From Gammaproteobacteria bacterium (lineage in GTDB: Bacteria > Pseudomonadota > Gammaproteobacteria > UBA11654), in assembly GCA_018672815.1 (NCBI GenBank), contig JABHDX010000159.1:1-7607 (forward strand): a DNA stretch of 7,607 nt. The letters run 5' to 3'. Every line of letters begins with the position of its first letter. The stretch's first letter is position 1. The position numbers and the translations under genes were made by a program. Of this stretch, positions 1-6,303 are shown piece by piece. Below the pieces are notes generated by a model. It saw only the letters and a program-made list of their open reading frames with translations. It did not search any database and had not been told where the DNA came from.

Positions 1-1251
1 CAATTTCAACATTTATACAGAATTGGTGATTGGACTCAAAACACAGATGCAAAAGCTATCTTTGGTCAAGTATCCGTTCCAATGAATGACACAGTTGAAA
101 TACAAATGGGTCTTCGTTACGTTAAAGAAGTTAAAGACGTTTATGCTGCTACCTGCTTAGGAACTGATACAACAGGCAATCAAACTTGTAACGCAAGTCC
201 ATTTATACAAGGAATCTTAGGAACCACATACGACACCTGGACTCATGCGTTTAATGAGGGCCGTGAAACCGATCATTGGTTACCTGCACTTCAAATTGAA
301 AAAAGATTGAGTGACGATCACATGATCTACTTTAGCTTTAGTAAAGGTTACAAGAGTGGTGGCTTTAATGCTGCAGACGATCAGAATCCAATCTTTAAAC
401 TCGTCAATGGAGCAAAAGTACCAGTGCCTAATGTACCGGATGATTCTTTCGAATTTGATGATGAGACTGCAACATCATTTGAGATTGGTGGTAAACATGA
501 CTTCAACGATACAGTAAGATTCAACTGGGCTGTAGCTCATGCTGAATACAAGGACCAACAAGTCTCTACTTTCCAAGGAACAGGCTTTATTGTCAATAAT
601 GCAGCTTCATCCATTGTGGACACTCTGGAAATAGACCTAACTTGGCAAGCTACCGAACAACTAAGGGTTCAACTTGCAGCGGCTTATCTGGATGCAAACT
701 ATGATAAATTTGACACAGCAGCTTGTACTGAAAACCAAACGGCTTATTTTAGAGCTCTAGACCCAACGGGTGGTGCAGATGGTGCTTGGGATGCTAAGCA
801 AATATCAACCAGTACTTATGGACCAAATGTGACAACTCCTGATGGAGCTTGTAGAATTATGTGGAACGGAGCTGGTTTTTATCAGAATGGATATCAAGAT
901 CTATCGGGTAAGCCTAGAGGCTCTGGTAAATACGATGGTTCTTTGATCATTGATTACGTTCAACCCATATCCGATGACTTGATGTTGATGGCTGGCTTGG
1001 ACTTTAACTTCTTTGACGCATATGGTCTTACAGGAGATAATGATCCTCTTGATGTACAAGAAGCAAGTCATAGGTTGAACGCAAGAGTAGGCGTTACCAA
1101 TGGTCAATGGACAGCAATGATTTATGGCAAAAACATAACTAATGAGAAAATTGCTGCAGGTGGCTTTGATACTCCACTACTGGCGGGTGCTCATTCTATT
1201 TATTTAGCTGAAACTAGAATTGTAGGTGCACGTGTCTCTTATGATTTCTAA
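1..1251 (+). CDS. TonB-dependent outer-membrane receptor, C-terminal part (5' end outside window)
   Basis: The frame is open from base 1, so the first in-frame ATG at 82 is internal and the gene continues left of the window. The 416 visible residues are the C-terminal part of a 22-strand outer-membrane barrel; the N-terminal plug and TonB box are missing, and about half of a usual 700-900 residue receptor is seen. Supporting signs are alternating polar/hydrophobic strands, a GLRY strand near residue 37, the KGYKSGGFN barrel motif near residues 115-123 that is typical of this receptor group, and a last strand ending VSYDF with the terminal Phe used for Bam-dependent barrel insertion. Cysteine pairs at about 52/63 and 243/284 lie in putative extracellular loops and could form disulfides. 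Such receptors import siderophores, cobalamin, glycans or hydrophobic compounds with TonB energy; the substrate cannot be told here. A strong terminator follows. Confidence 0.93.
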   Translation, partial: QFQHLYRIGDWTQNTDAKAIFGQVSVPMNDTVEIQMGLRYVKEVKDVYAATCLGTDTTGNQTCNASPFIQGILGTTYDTWTHAFNEGRETDHWLPALQIEKRLSDDHMIYFSFSKGYKSGGFNAADDQNPIFKLVNGAKVPVPNVPDDSFEFDDETATSFEIGGKHDFNDTVRFNWAVAHAEYKDQQVSTFQGTGFIVNNAASSIVDTLEIDLTWQATEQLRVQLAAAYLDANYDKFDTAACTENQTAYFRALDPTGGADGAWDAKQISTSTYGPNVTTPDGACRIMWNGAGFYQNGYQDLSGKPRGSGKYDGSLIIDYVQPISDDLMLMAGLDFNFFDAYGLTGDNDPLDVQEASHRLNARVGVTNGQWTAMIYGKNITNEKIAAGGFDTPLLAGAHSIYLAETRIVGARVSYDF

Positions 1252-1271
1252 CAACTAGAAGTATCGAACAT

Positions 1272-1305
1272 AAAAGAGGCGAATATTCTTCGCCTCTTTT
1301 TTTTT
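1272..1305 (+). terminator. Rho-independent terminator of the TonB receptor gene
   Basis: The core stem GAGGCGAA (1276-1283) pairs perfectly with TTCGCCTC (1289-1296) around the 5-base loop TATTC. It is extended by AAAA/TTTT to 12 base pairs and runs into nine consecutive T residues (1297-1305). It begins 20 bases after the receptor stop codon. This is the only G/C-rich hairpin with a long T-tract in the window. The opposite strand offers only four T residues after the stem, so it should act mainly on plus-strand transcripts. Confidence 0.93.
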
Positions 1306-1322
1306 AAGTAAAGGCATGTAGT

Positions 1323-2336
1323 ATGAAAATTGATTCAGGAACGATGATCAATAATCCTGCTGAAGGAGGGCCTATCTTCAGTGCATTAGAAAAAGCTGGC
1401 TACGATGGTGCATACACCTGGGAAGGTGCTCATGATCCCTTTTTACCACTTGTTTCTGCTGCTATGACAACTTCAAGAATAGATCTAATGACATCAATCG
1501 CTGTTGCTTTTTCTAGAAATCCAATGAACCTGGCTAATATTGCTTATGATTTACAGTTGCTATCAAAAGGAAGATTCATACTGGGTCTAGGTTCTCAAAT
1601 ACGGCCACACATAACAAAACGATTTTCAATGCCATGGTCTAAACCAGCCGCACGAATGGAGGACATGGTAACTGCCATCAAAGCCATATTGAATGCTTGG
1701 CAAAAAGAATCTAGATTAGAACATCGTGGTGAATTTTATAACCATACTCTGATGACTCCATTGTTTAATCCTGGACCCAATCCACACGGTATCCCTAAAA
1801 TATATGTAGCAGCTGTTGGTCCACTCATGACTAAGGCTGTTGCAAGAAGTGCGGACGGATTATTAGCACACCCATTTAACACTCCAACTTACCTCAAGAA
1901 CATAACACTTCCTCTTATTGATGAAGCGCTTTCATCCATCAATAAAGAAAGGGATGCATTTGATTTATCAATTTCAGTCATGACTGGTATTGGAGCCACT
2001 GAAGAATCACATAAAAAAGCAGTTAGAACTTGCAGGGATCAAGTAGCATTCTATGCCTCTACACCGAACTACAAAGCTGTACTCGAGCTACACGGTTATG
2101 AAGAGCTAAGCGGTGAACTCAACCGTTTATCAAAAGAAGGAAAGTGGCAACAAATGGGCGATGCAATAGACGATGAAATTCTAAATACGTTTGCAGTGAT
2201 ATCTGAATCACCACAGAAACTAGCTAACGAAATACTCAATCGATATGGAAACACAGGTGAACGCATAGCACCAATACTGTACTCAGGAGAACTGGATCTA
2301 GCAGCCGATGTCCTTAAAGCTCTAAAAGCTAATTAA
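1323..2336 (+). CDS. LLM-class flavin/F420-dependent oxidoreductase, TIGR03617 (MSMEG_2256)-like
   Basis: This is a complete 337-residue luciferase-like monooxygenase-fold (TIM barrel) protein. Recognisable stretches are the N-terminal GYDGAYTWE (26-34), the core strand GRFILGLGSQ (83-92), RPHITKRFSMPW (94-105), the segment around RGEFYNHTLMTP (135-146), and YVAAVGPLMTKAVARSADGL (161-180), which in this fold lines the cofactor phosphate site. Length and motif order match the family called F420-dependent oxidoreductase, MSMEG_2256 type. In a Gammaproteobacterium the cofactor may be F420 or FMN; the sequence does not settle this. AAGG at 1311-1314 lies 8 bases before the ATG and supports this start. 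The gene begins only 18 bases after the receptor terminator, leaving no room for a separate upstream promoter in between. It converges with the crotonase gene, 11 bases away. Inferred role: an oxidation or dehydrogenation step in a catabolic route. Confidence 0.88.
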   Translation: MKIDSGTMINNPAEGGPIFSALEKAGYDGAYTWEGAHDPFLPLVSAAMTTSRIDLMTSIAVAFSRNPMNLANIAYDLQLLSKGRFILGLGSQIRPHITKRFSMPWSKPAARMEDMVTAIKAILNAWQKESRLEHRGEFYNHTLMTPLFNPGPNPHGIPKIYVAAVGPLMTKAVARSADGLLAHPFNTPTYLKNITLPLIDEALSSINKERDAFDLSISVMTGIGATEESHKKAVRTCRDQVAFYASTPNYKAVLELHGYEELSGELNRLSKEGKWQQMGDAIDDEILNTFAVISESPQKLANEILNRYGNTGERIAPILYSGELDLAADVLKALKAN

Positions 2337-2347
2337 AAAGATTTAAC

Positions 2348-3142
2348 TTATTTAAAGTTGGGTTCTCTTTTTTCAAAGAAAGCTTGCACAGCTTCCAGAC
2401 TGTCCTCGGAACTGTGCAATGAATTATTTGCTTCGGCCTCAAGTTTAAACACCTCTTCGTATGTGGATGTCATAGCAGCTCTCATAATTCTCTTTGTTTC
2501 CCTTAACGACTGTGAAGATTTTCTAGATAAAGATTCAGCCCATTTCACTGTTACAGCCATTAATTCTTCAGATTGTACAACTTTATTGGTTAGACCTAAG
2601 TCCAAACATTTAGAGGCTGGAATGTTCTCACCCTCAATCGCCATTTCATAGGCTAGTTTATAACCGATCGATCTGGTCAATAACCAATTAAGACCGCCAT
2701 CAGGTATCAATGCTATATTGACGAAAGCTTGCTTAAGATAGGCGTTGTCAGACATCACCATTAAATCACAAGCCAAAGCAAATGCACTGCCAATACCAGC
2801 CGCTGGTCCATTGACAGCAGCAATGACTGGTTTAGGCATATTCATAATATTCACCAAACTTGGCATATAGCCATTAACGAGGCCCTCATAGACTATTCGA
2901 TCATTAGTATGATTATCCATTCCACTTGAATCACTCAAGTCTGCTCCTGCTGAAAAACCTTTACCAATACCGGTAATAATGACAACTTTAATAAAATCAT
3001 CACGACTCACTGATGCAATAGCATCTTGAGTCTCAAGCACCATTTGTTTATTAAATGCATTTAGTTTTTCAGGACGATTGAAACTGATAGTTGCAATGGA
3101 TTTATTTTTTTCAACGAGCAGGGTTTTATAACTCATAGTCAT
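2348..3142 (-). CDS. Enoyl-CoA hydratase/isomerase (crotonase) family protein
   Basis: This is a complete 264-residue crotonase-fold cytosolic enzyme acting on an acyl-CoA thioester. The N-terminal FNRPEKLNAF (21-30), the first oxyanion-hole segment FSAGADL (63-69), the second one NGPAAGIGSAFALACDL (111-127) and the IPDGG segment (146-150) are all present, and the C-terminus ends with the common FFEKREPNF. The two catalytic glutamates of rat enoyl-CoA hydratase (Glu144, Glu164) align with Ala120 and Phe140, while Asp148 in IPD is kept, as in PaaG-type isomerases. It is therefore more likely an isomerase or other CoA-ester enzyme than a classical hydratase. It is the second gene of an operon, starting 5 bases after the ligase stop. 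ATG codons at 3142 and 3136 (Met1, Met3) are both possible; an A-rich AAAAAGA just upstream suits the second slightly better. Confidence 0.92.
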   Translation of the reverse strand: MTMSYKTLLVEKNKSIATISFNRPEKLNAFNKQMVLETQDAIASVSRDDFIKVVIITGIGKGFSAGADLSDSSGMDNHTNDRIVYEGLVNGYMPSLVNIMNMPKPVIAAVNGPAAGIGSAFALACDLMVMSDNAYLKQAFVNIALIPDGGLNWLLTRSIGYKLAYEMAIEGENIPASKCLDLGLTNKVVQSEELMAVTVKWAESLSRKSSQSLRETKRIMRAAMTSTYEEVFKLEAEANNSLHSSEDSLEAVQAFFEKREPNFK

Positions 3143-3147
3143 TCTTT

Positions 3148-4716
3148 TTATGAAACATTTCTCTCAGCATCATCCCAAAAAGGTGCTCTGAGTTCTCTTC
3201 TTAAAATCTTTCCAGAGGGGTTGCGAGGCATTTCTGTAATAAAATCAATCGAAGAAGGACACTTGTATGCTGCAATCTGATCTTTGGCATAAGCAATGAT
3301 TTCTTTTTCTGTAATGTTTGAATCTTGTTTGAGAATAACAAATCCCTTAACAGTTTCGCCCCATTTATCATCGGGTATTCCTACAGCGGCAGCATCTGCT
3401 ATATCAGGATGTGACATTAATGCATTCTCAACTTCTGCTGGGTATATGTTCTCACCACCTGAGATAATCATATCCTTCACTCTGTCATGAATATATAAGA
3501 ATCCATCTTCATCTATGTATCCAGCATCACCCGTATAGAACCATTCATCGATAATAGCGTCTTCATTAGCATCAGGTCTATTCCAATAACCTTTCATAAT
3601 AACGTCTGATTTAATCAATATTTCACCGACTTCATTATGTTCAAGAGTATTGTTTGATTCATCTATAATTTTAATGTTAACACCAGGATATGGTTTGCCA
3701 CATGATCTCAATTTCCCTAGATCAATATTATGATCAGAAGGACTCAATGTGGTTCCTATACCAGTAGATTCTGTCAGTCCATAGACTTGCCAGAAATCAC
3801 ATTGCATTACCTCCACAGCTTTTAGCAAAGTATCCTGAGCGATTGGTGAAGCTCCATAGACAATTTGTCTTAATGATGAAAAATCAGTTTTTGAGCAATT
3901 CGGGTGTTGCAGTAAAAATAGAATTAAGGCGGGTACCATAAATGCTGTTTCGATTTTTTCACTTTCAATTAATTCAAGAATTCTTGTTGGATCGGGTTCT
4001 GGAATAATAATGTTCTTACATCCAAATACGACACCCATCACTACAATATTTGAACCCGCTACATGAAAAAGTGGGGAGAGAACAAAATTCACTGTTTTTT
4101 CATGCCAATCTGCACCCCATCTTTTTTCAACCATTGGAGTAGATGCCAAAAGATTTTTATTGGTCATACGTACTCCTTTTGGATGACCTGTTGTTCCTGA
4201 GGTATATAGCTGTATAACATCATCTTCTAGATTACCTGTTAAGTCTGGATTATTATTATTTTGACCATCTCTCCATGAAGTATAGCTTTCCCATACAGGG
4301 TGACTATCACCCATAGCAACAATTTTTTTAATTGAAGGCAATTGATCTTCAATGCCCTCAACTAATTTATAAAAATCCGGTCCTACAAAAAGAATCTCAC
4401 TTTTTGAATCATTGACTACAAAAACCACTTCAGGAGGTGCGAGCCTCCAATTAATACCGACTAAGACAGTTCTAGATTTTATTGTTCCATAGAGTATTTC
4501 AGTATAGTAATCTGAATTTTTTGCAAGGATAGCAATACGAGCATTGGGTTTGCAGTCTTCTTTGATAATTCCTTGTGCAACGCTATTGGCCTTGGAATCG
4601 TATTCTCTATAAGTCATCTCCCTATCATTAAATTTAAAGACAATGTCATCGGAAGATTGTTTGACTCTCCAGTTAAAGAATTCCAGTAAAGTATTTTTCT
4701 TTGGTATTTGATTCAT
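3148..4716 (-). CDS. AMP-dependent acyl-CoA synthetase (fatty-acid or carboxylic-acid CoA ligase)
   Basis: This is a complete 522-residue ANL-superfamily enzyme. It activates a carboxylic acid with ATP to an acyl-AMP and transfers it to CoA in the cytosol. Motifs in order are the P-loop-like YTSGTTGHPKG (171-181), LFHVAG (216-221), the adenine-binding YGLTES (312-317), YTGD (394-397), the hinge and A8 region DRVKDMIISGGENIYP (411-426), and PRNPSGK with catalytic Lys503. The whole A3-A10 set is intact, so it should be active. The C-terminal RAPFWDDAERNV resembles the tail of FadD-type ligases that accept medium/long, cyclic or aromatic acids, but chain length cannot be read from motifs. It leads the operon with the crotonase, so the CoA ester it makes may be that enzyme's substrate or precursor. 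The start at 4716 has only a weak GAG-type ribosome site, and a promoter with a palindrome lies 25-67 bases upstream. Confidence 0.94.
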   Translation of the reverse strand: MNQIPKKNTLLEFFNWRVKQSSDDIVFKFNDREMTYREYDSKANSVAQGIIKEDCKPNARIAILAKNSDYYTEILYGTIKSRTVLVGINWRLAPPEVVFVVNDSKSEILFVGPDFYKLVEGIEDQLPSIKKIVAMGDSHPVWESYTSWRDGQNNNNPDLTGNLEDDVIQLYTSGTTGHPKGVRMTNKNLLASTPMVEKRWGADWHEKTVNFVLSPLFHVAGSNIVVMGVVFGCKNIIIPEPDPTRILELIESEKIETAFMVPALILFLLQHPNCSKTDFSSLRQIVYGASPIAQDTLLKAVEVMQCDFWQVYGLTESTGIGTTLSPSDHNIDLGKLRSCGKPYPGVNIKIIDESNNTLEHNEVGEILIKSDVIMKGYWNRPDANEDAIIDEWFYTGDAGYIDEDGFLYIHDRVKDMIISGGENIYPAEVENALMSHPDIADAAAVGIPDDKWGETVKGFVILKQDSNITEKEIIAYAKDQIAAYKCPSSIDFITEMPRNPSGKILRRELRAPFWDDAERNVS

Positions 4717-4740
4717 TGTTTAATTTCTCAAACTGTAAAT

Positions 4741-4783
4741 ATTGATTATCAATTAATAATATCAAGATATATTTCATGTTCAA
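4741..4783 (-). promoter_or_regulatory. Putative sigma70 promoter and operator-like palindrome of the ligase-crotonase operon
   Basis: Read on the minus strand, TTGAAC (4783-4778) and TATTAT (4761-4756) are separated by 16 bases, giving a fair -35/-10 pair; the start of transcription would fall near 4749 and leave a leader of about 33 bases before the ligase ATG. A perfect 6+1+6 inverted repeat, ATTGAT-T-ATCAAT (4741-4753), sits exactly over that start, where a repressor would block the polymerase. A further TTGATA repeat lies within the promoter 13 bases upstream of the palindrome copy. The AT-rich context makes chance matches easy, so this is a prediction. The regulator is unknown; acyl-CoA-responsive repressors would fit the operon content. 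Confidence 0.45.
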
Positions 4784-4815
4784 TAAAAATGAATCCTTAA
4801 GAGGTTTTTATATTG

Positions 4816-4821
4816 TAGAAT
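4816..4821 (+). promoter_or_regulatory. Possible -10 element of the tRNA-Ser gene
   Basis: TAGAAT matches five of six bases of the TATAAT consensus and lies 14 bases before the mature tRNA 5' end. No convincing -35 hexamer is present 16-18 bases upstream, so this is only a weak prediction. The tRNA must have its promoter between 4717 and 4835 because the gene to its left is on the opposite strand. Confidence 0.25.
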
Positions 4822-4835
4822 AAATACTTAATAAT

Positions 4836-4925
4836 GGAGAGTTGGCAGAGCGGTCGAATGCGCTACCTTGGAAAGGTAGTTATGTGGAAACGCATACGGG
4901 GGTTCGAATCCCTCACTCTCCGCCA
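4836..4925 (+). tRNA. tRNA-Ser (anticodon GGA), with encoded CCA
   Basis: A full type II (long variable arm) serine tRNA can be folded by hand. The acceptor stem GGAGAGT (4836-4842) pairs with ACTCTCC (4915-4921), followed by discriminator G and CCA (4923-4925). The anticodon stem CTACC/GGTAG (4863-4867/4875-4879) closes the loop TTGGAAA, giving anticodon GGA (4870-4872), which reads UCC and UCU. The long variable arm TATGTG/CGCATA (4881-4886/4891-4896) is closed by a GAAA tetraloop, diagnostic for serine. The T arm (4898-4914) contains TTCGAAT. There is no obvious terminator behind it, and no copy of its 3' end elsewhere in the window that would indicate an integrated element. Confidence 0.98.
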
Positions 4926-4991
4926 CTAATTTGATTAAATATCAAGAAGTTGTAGAAAAAAATCTTTTAGTAGGTTATAAACAGGTTAATA

Positions 4992-5027
4992 GAAATTTTA
5001 GTTTTTTAAGAAAAAAACAAAAATTTC
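4992..5027 (+). repeat. A/T-rich inverted repeat (hairpin I) in the lipoprotein leader
   Basis: The left arm GAAATTTTAGTTTTTT (4992-5007) is the reverse complement of 5012-5027 at 15 of 16 positions, with one A/A mismatch and a four-base loop AAGA. It is not followed by a T-tract on the plus strand, so it is not a normal terminator for the tRNA. A -10-like TATAAA at 4976-4981, without a good -35, would place a transcript start only a few bases before the hairpin. Low complexity raises the chance of accidental pairing. Confidence 0.6.
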
Positions 5028-5047
5028 ATTAAAAAAACATTTTTAAT
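5028..5047 (+). repeat. A/T-only inverted repeat (hairpin II) next to the Shine-Dalgarno site
   Basis: ATTAAAAA (5028-5035) pairs perfectly with TTTTTAAT (5040-5047) around the four-base loop AACA. It starts at the base after hairpin I ends. The ribosome site AGGGG (5048-5052) follows immediately, 6 bases before the lipoprotein ATG, so this element sits at the edge of the translation-initiation region without covering the Shine-Dalgarno bases. Confidence 0.55.
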
Positions 5048-5058
5048 AGGGGTAAATA

Positions 5059-5520
5059 ATGAAAAAAAATATACCATATTCAGCAATACTTACCATCACA
5101 TTAGTAGTATTCTTAGCTGGTTGTACAACAACTCAAATAGCAATAGAGCCTTTTGATAAGTCTGTGACAGTTGAAAGAGATTTTGATGATGTTTGGACTA
5201 CTTTGGTTAGATTTATGAGCACTAATGACATATCAATTAGCACGATTGAAAAGGAAAGTGGATTAATATCACTTAGAGGTGAAAATCTAACTAAAGATTT
5301 GATTCAAAAATTATGTGATGGACAAGCTGCATTTCTTTGGACAATAGTAGGGGGTGGTGCATCCGGGAGCATAGTGGTAATGGATGATGATGGTTTTGTA
5401 ACTGTCAATGTAAATGCTCGTTTCACAACGTCGTCAACTTATAATGGTCCTATAGTCACTAATGGTTGTAATTCCACTGGTTATTTTGAGAAAAGCGTAC
5501 TAGCTAGTATTTCTGGTTAA
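5059..5520 (+). CDS. Small uncharacterised lipoprotein
   Basis: This 153-residue protein has a clear type II signal: Lys2-Lys3, a hydrophobic stretch 8-19 and the lipobox LAGC (19-22), so Cys22 would be lipidated and the mature protein anchored to an envelope membrane. Thr23 after the Cys, not Asp, suggests transfer to the outer membrane by the E. coli Lol rule. The mature part has a helix-strand pattern, VERDFDDVWTTLVRFMSTN (38-56) followed by an ISTIEKESGLISLRG segment (60-74), resembling the small alpha/beta domains of envelope lipoproteins of the BamC/DUF type, but I do not recognise the family. Cys86 and Cys137 could form a disulfide. The Shine-Dalgarno AGGGG with 6-base spacing fixes the start. 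The next gene, an M48 peptidase, follows closely or overlaps, which suggests a joint role in envelope maintenance. Confidence 0.85.
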   Translation: MKKNIPYSAILTITLVVFLAGCTTTQIAIEPFDKSVTVERDFDDVWTTLVRFMSTNDISISTIEKESGLISLRGENLTKDLIQKLCDGQAAFLWTIVGGGASGSIVVMDDDGFVTVNVNARFTTSSTYNGPIVTNGCNSTGYFEKSVLASISG

Positions 5521-5569
5521 ATCCTCATATAAATTACCTAGTGCTCTAGCAGCTTTTTTATATCTGCTT

Positions 5570-6283
5570 ATGTTGTGTCTACCACTAGATACAACATATG
5601 CAAAAGACGATATATCATCAAAGGATATGAGAAGAGCTGTTATTGAAATTAATAACTCAATGGTGAAAAAACCAACTAGAAAAACTCTTGATAGAGCTAA
5701 TCAAATCGTTGAATATATGAGTGACTCGCTTGTATCCAATGGCACTGCTCTTTGTAATCAAGTTTCAAAAAACACCAGATGTAATTTAGGTTGGTCTATC
5801 AAACTAGAAAAAAACTCTAGTTTTAATGCTTATGCTACTAGTGCTAATAAAGTCGTAGTATTTACTGGTTTGATTGATTCCATTTTTTATGAAGACGAGT
5901 TAGCATTTGTAATAGCTCATGAGATAGGACATCATGCTCATAATCACATTGCAAAGACTAAAAGAAGAGCAATACTAGGTGCAATAGCAGGAGGGCTGCT
6001 AGGAGCGACTACAGGTGACACAGATATAACATCTCAAGCAATGAATATAGGAGCTGGCCTAGGTGTACTTAGTTTTTCAGTAGAACAAGAAGTTGAAGCA
6101 GATAGGTTTGCTCATGATCTTTTAGTTATGTCAGACTATAATAATACAAAAGCAAGAGATGTATTGATAAGAATGGCAAGAGATAGTCGCAACATAAGTA
6201 CACAATTATTAAGTTCACATCCTAGTGGACCAGAGAGACTCCATTACTTTGATACCTATAGAACTAAATTTATAAGAGACTAA
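5570..6283 (+). CDS. Periplasmic M48-family zinc metallopeptidase (LoiP/BepA-like), true start uncertain
   Basis: Residue numbers count from the ATG at 5570 (237 residues). The zinc motif HEIGH is at 117-121, with His117 and His121 as ligands and Glu118 as catalytic base. The third ligand is probably Glu174 in the EVEADRFA segment (174-181). A conserved HPSGPERL block (217-224) has His217 where BepA carries its regulatory His. A Gly/Ala-rich stretch (137-168) lies between, as in the M48C group; there are no TPR repeats. The family degrades or processes misassembled outer-membrane proteins in the periplasm. From this ATG the leader has only a short hydrophobic piece before TYA-KDD, with no positive charge. 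The frame is open upstream to 5504, and a CTG at 5513 would add 19 residues with two lysines and a full hydrophobic core, overlapping the lipoprotein stop by 8 bases. Cys62 and Cys71 may pair. Confidence 0.9.
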   Translation: MLCLPLDTTYAKDDISSKDMRRAVIEINNSMVKKPTRKTLDRANQIVEYMSDSLVSNGTALCNQVSKNTRCNLGWSIKLEKNSSFNAYATSANKVVVFTGLIDSIFYEDELAFVIAHEIGHHAHNHIAKTKRRAILGAIAGGLLGATTGDTDITSQAMNIGAGLGVLSFSVEQEVEADRFAHDLLVMSDYNNTKARDVLIRMARDSRNISTQLLSSHPSGPERLHYFDTYRTKFIRD

Positions 6284-6303
6284 TATCTAGGAAGAAAATA
6301 TTA

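Noticed and set aside
901..1107. Minus-strand open frame of 68 codons inside the receptor gene
   Set aside because: It is antisense to a clear beta-barrel coding sequence and shows no recognisable protein features.
2345..2359. Small hairpin AACTT-ATTTA-AAGTT between the convergent oxidoreductase and crotonase genes
   Set aside because: A five-base, A/T-rich stem with a short interrupted T-run on the minus strand is too weak to call a terminator.
2358..2651. Plus-strand open frame of 97 codons opposite the crotonase gene
   Set aside because: It lies wholly antisense to conserved crotonase sequence; low-complexity Ser/Leu composition is typical of a shadow frame.
3296..3490. Plus-strand open frame of 64 codons opposite the ligase gene
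   Set aside because: It is antisense to the conserved A8-A10 region of the ligase and has no family signal.
4741..4765. Fur-box-like reading of the palindrome region
   Set aside because: It shares GATAAT-type half sites but not the 7-1-7 arrangement; AT-rich sequence gives such matches easily.
4931..4945. TTGAT-TAAAT-ATCAA inverted repeat just after the tRNA
   Set aside because: It has a five-base stem only, no T-tract and no clear link to a promoter; it is too short to support a function.
5504..5525. Programmed +1 frameshift fusing the lipoprotein to the peptidase
   Set aside because: A shift at GGT-TAA would require slippage from GGT to GTT, a poor tRNA re-pairing, and would put a signal peptide in the middle of a fusion protein. 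Separate translation is simpler.
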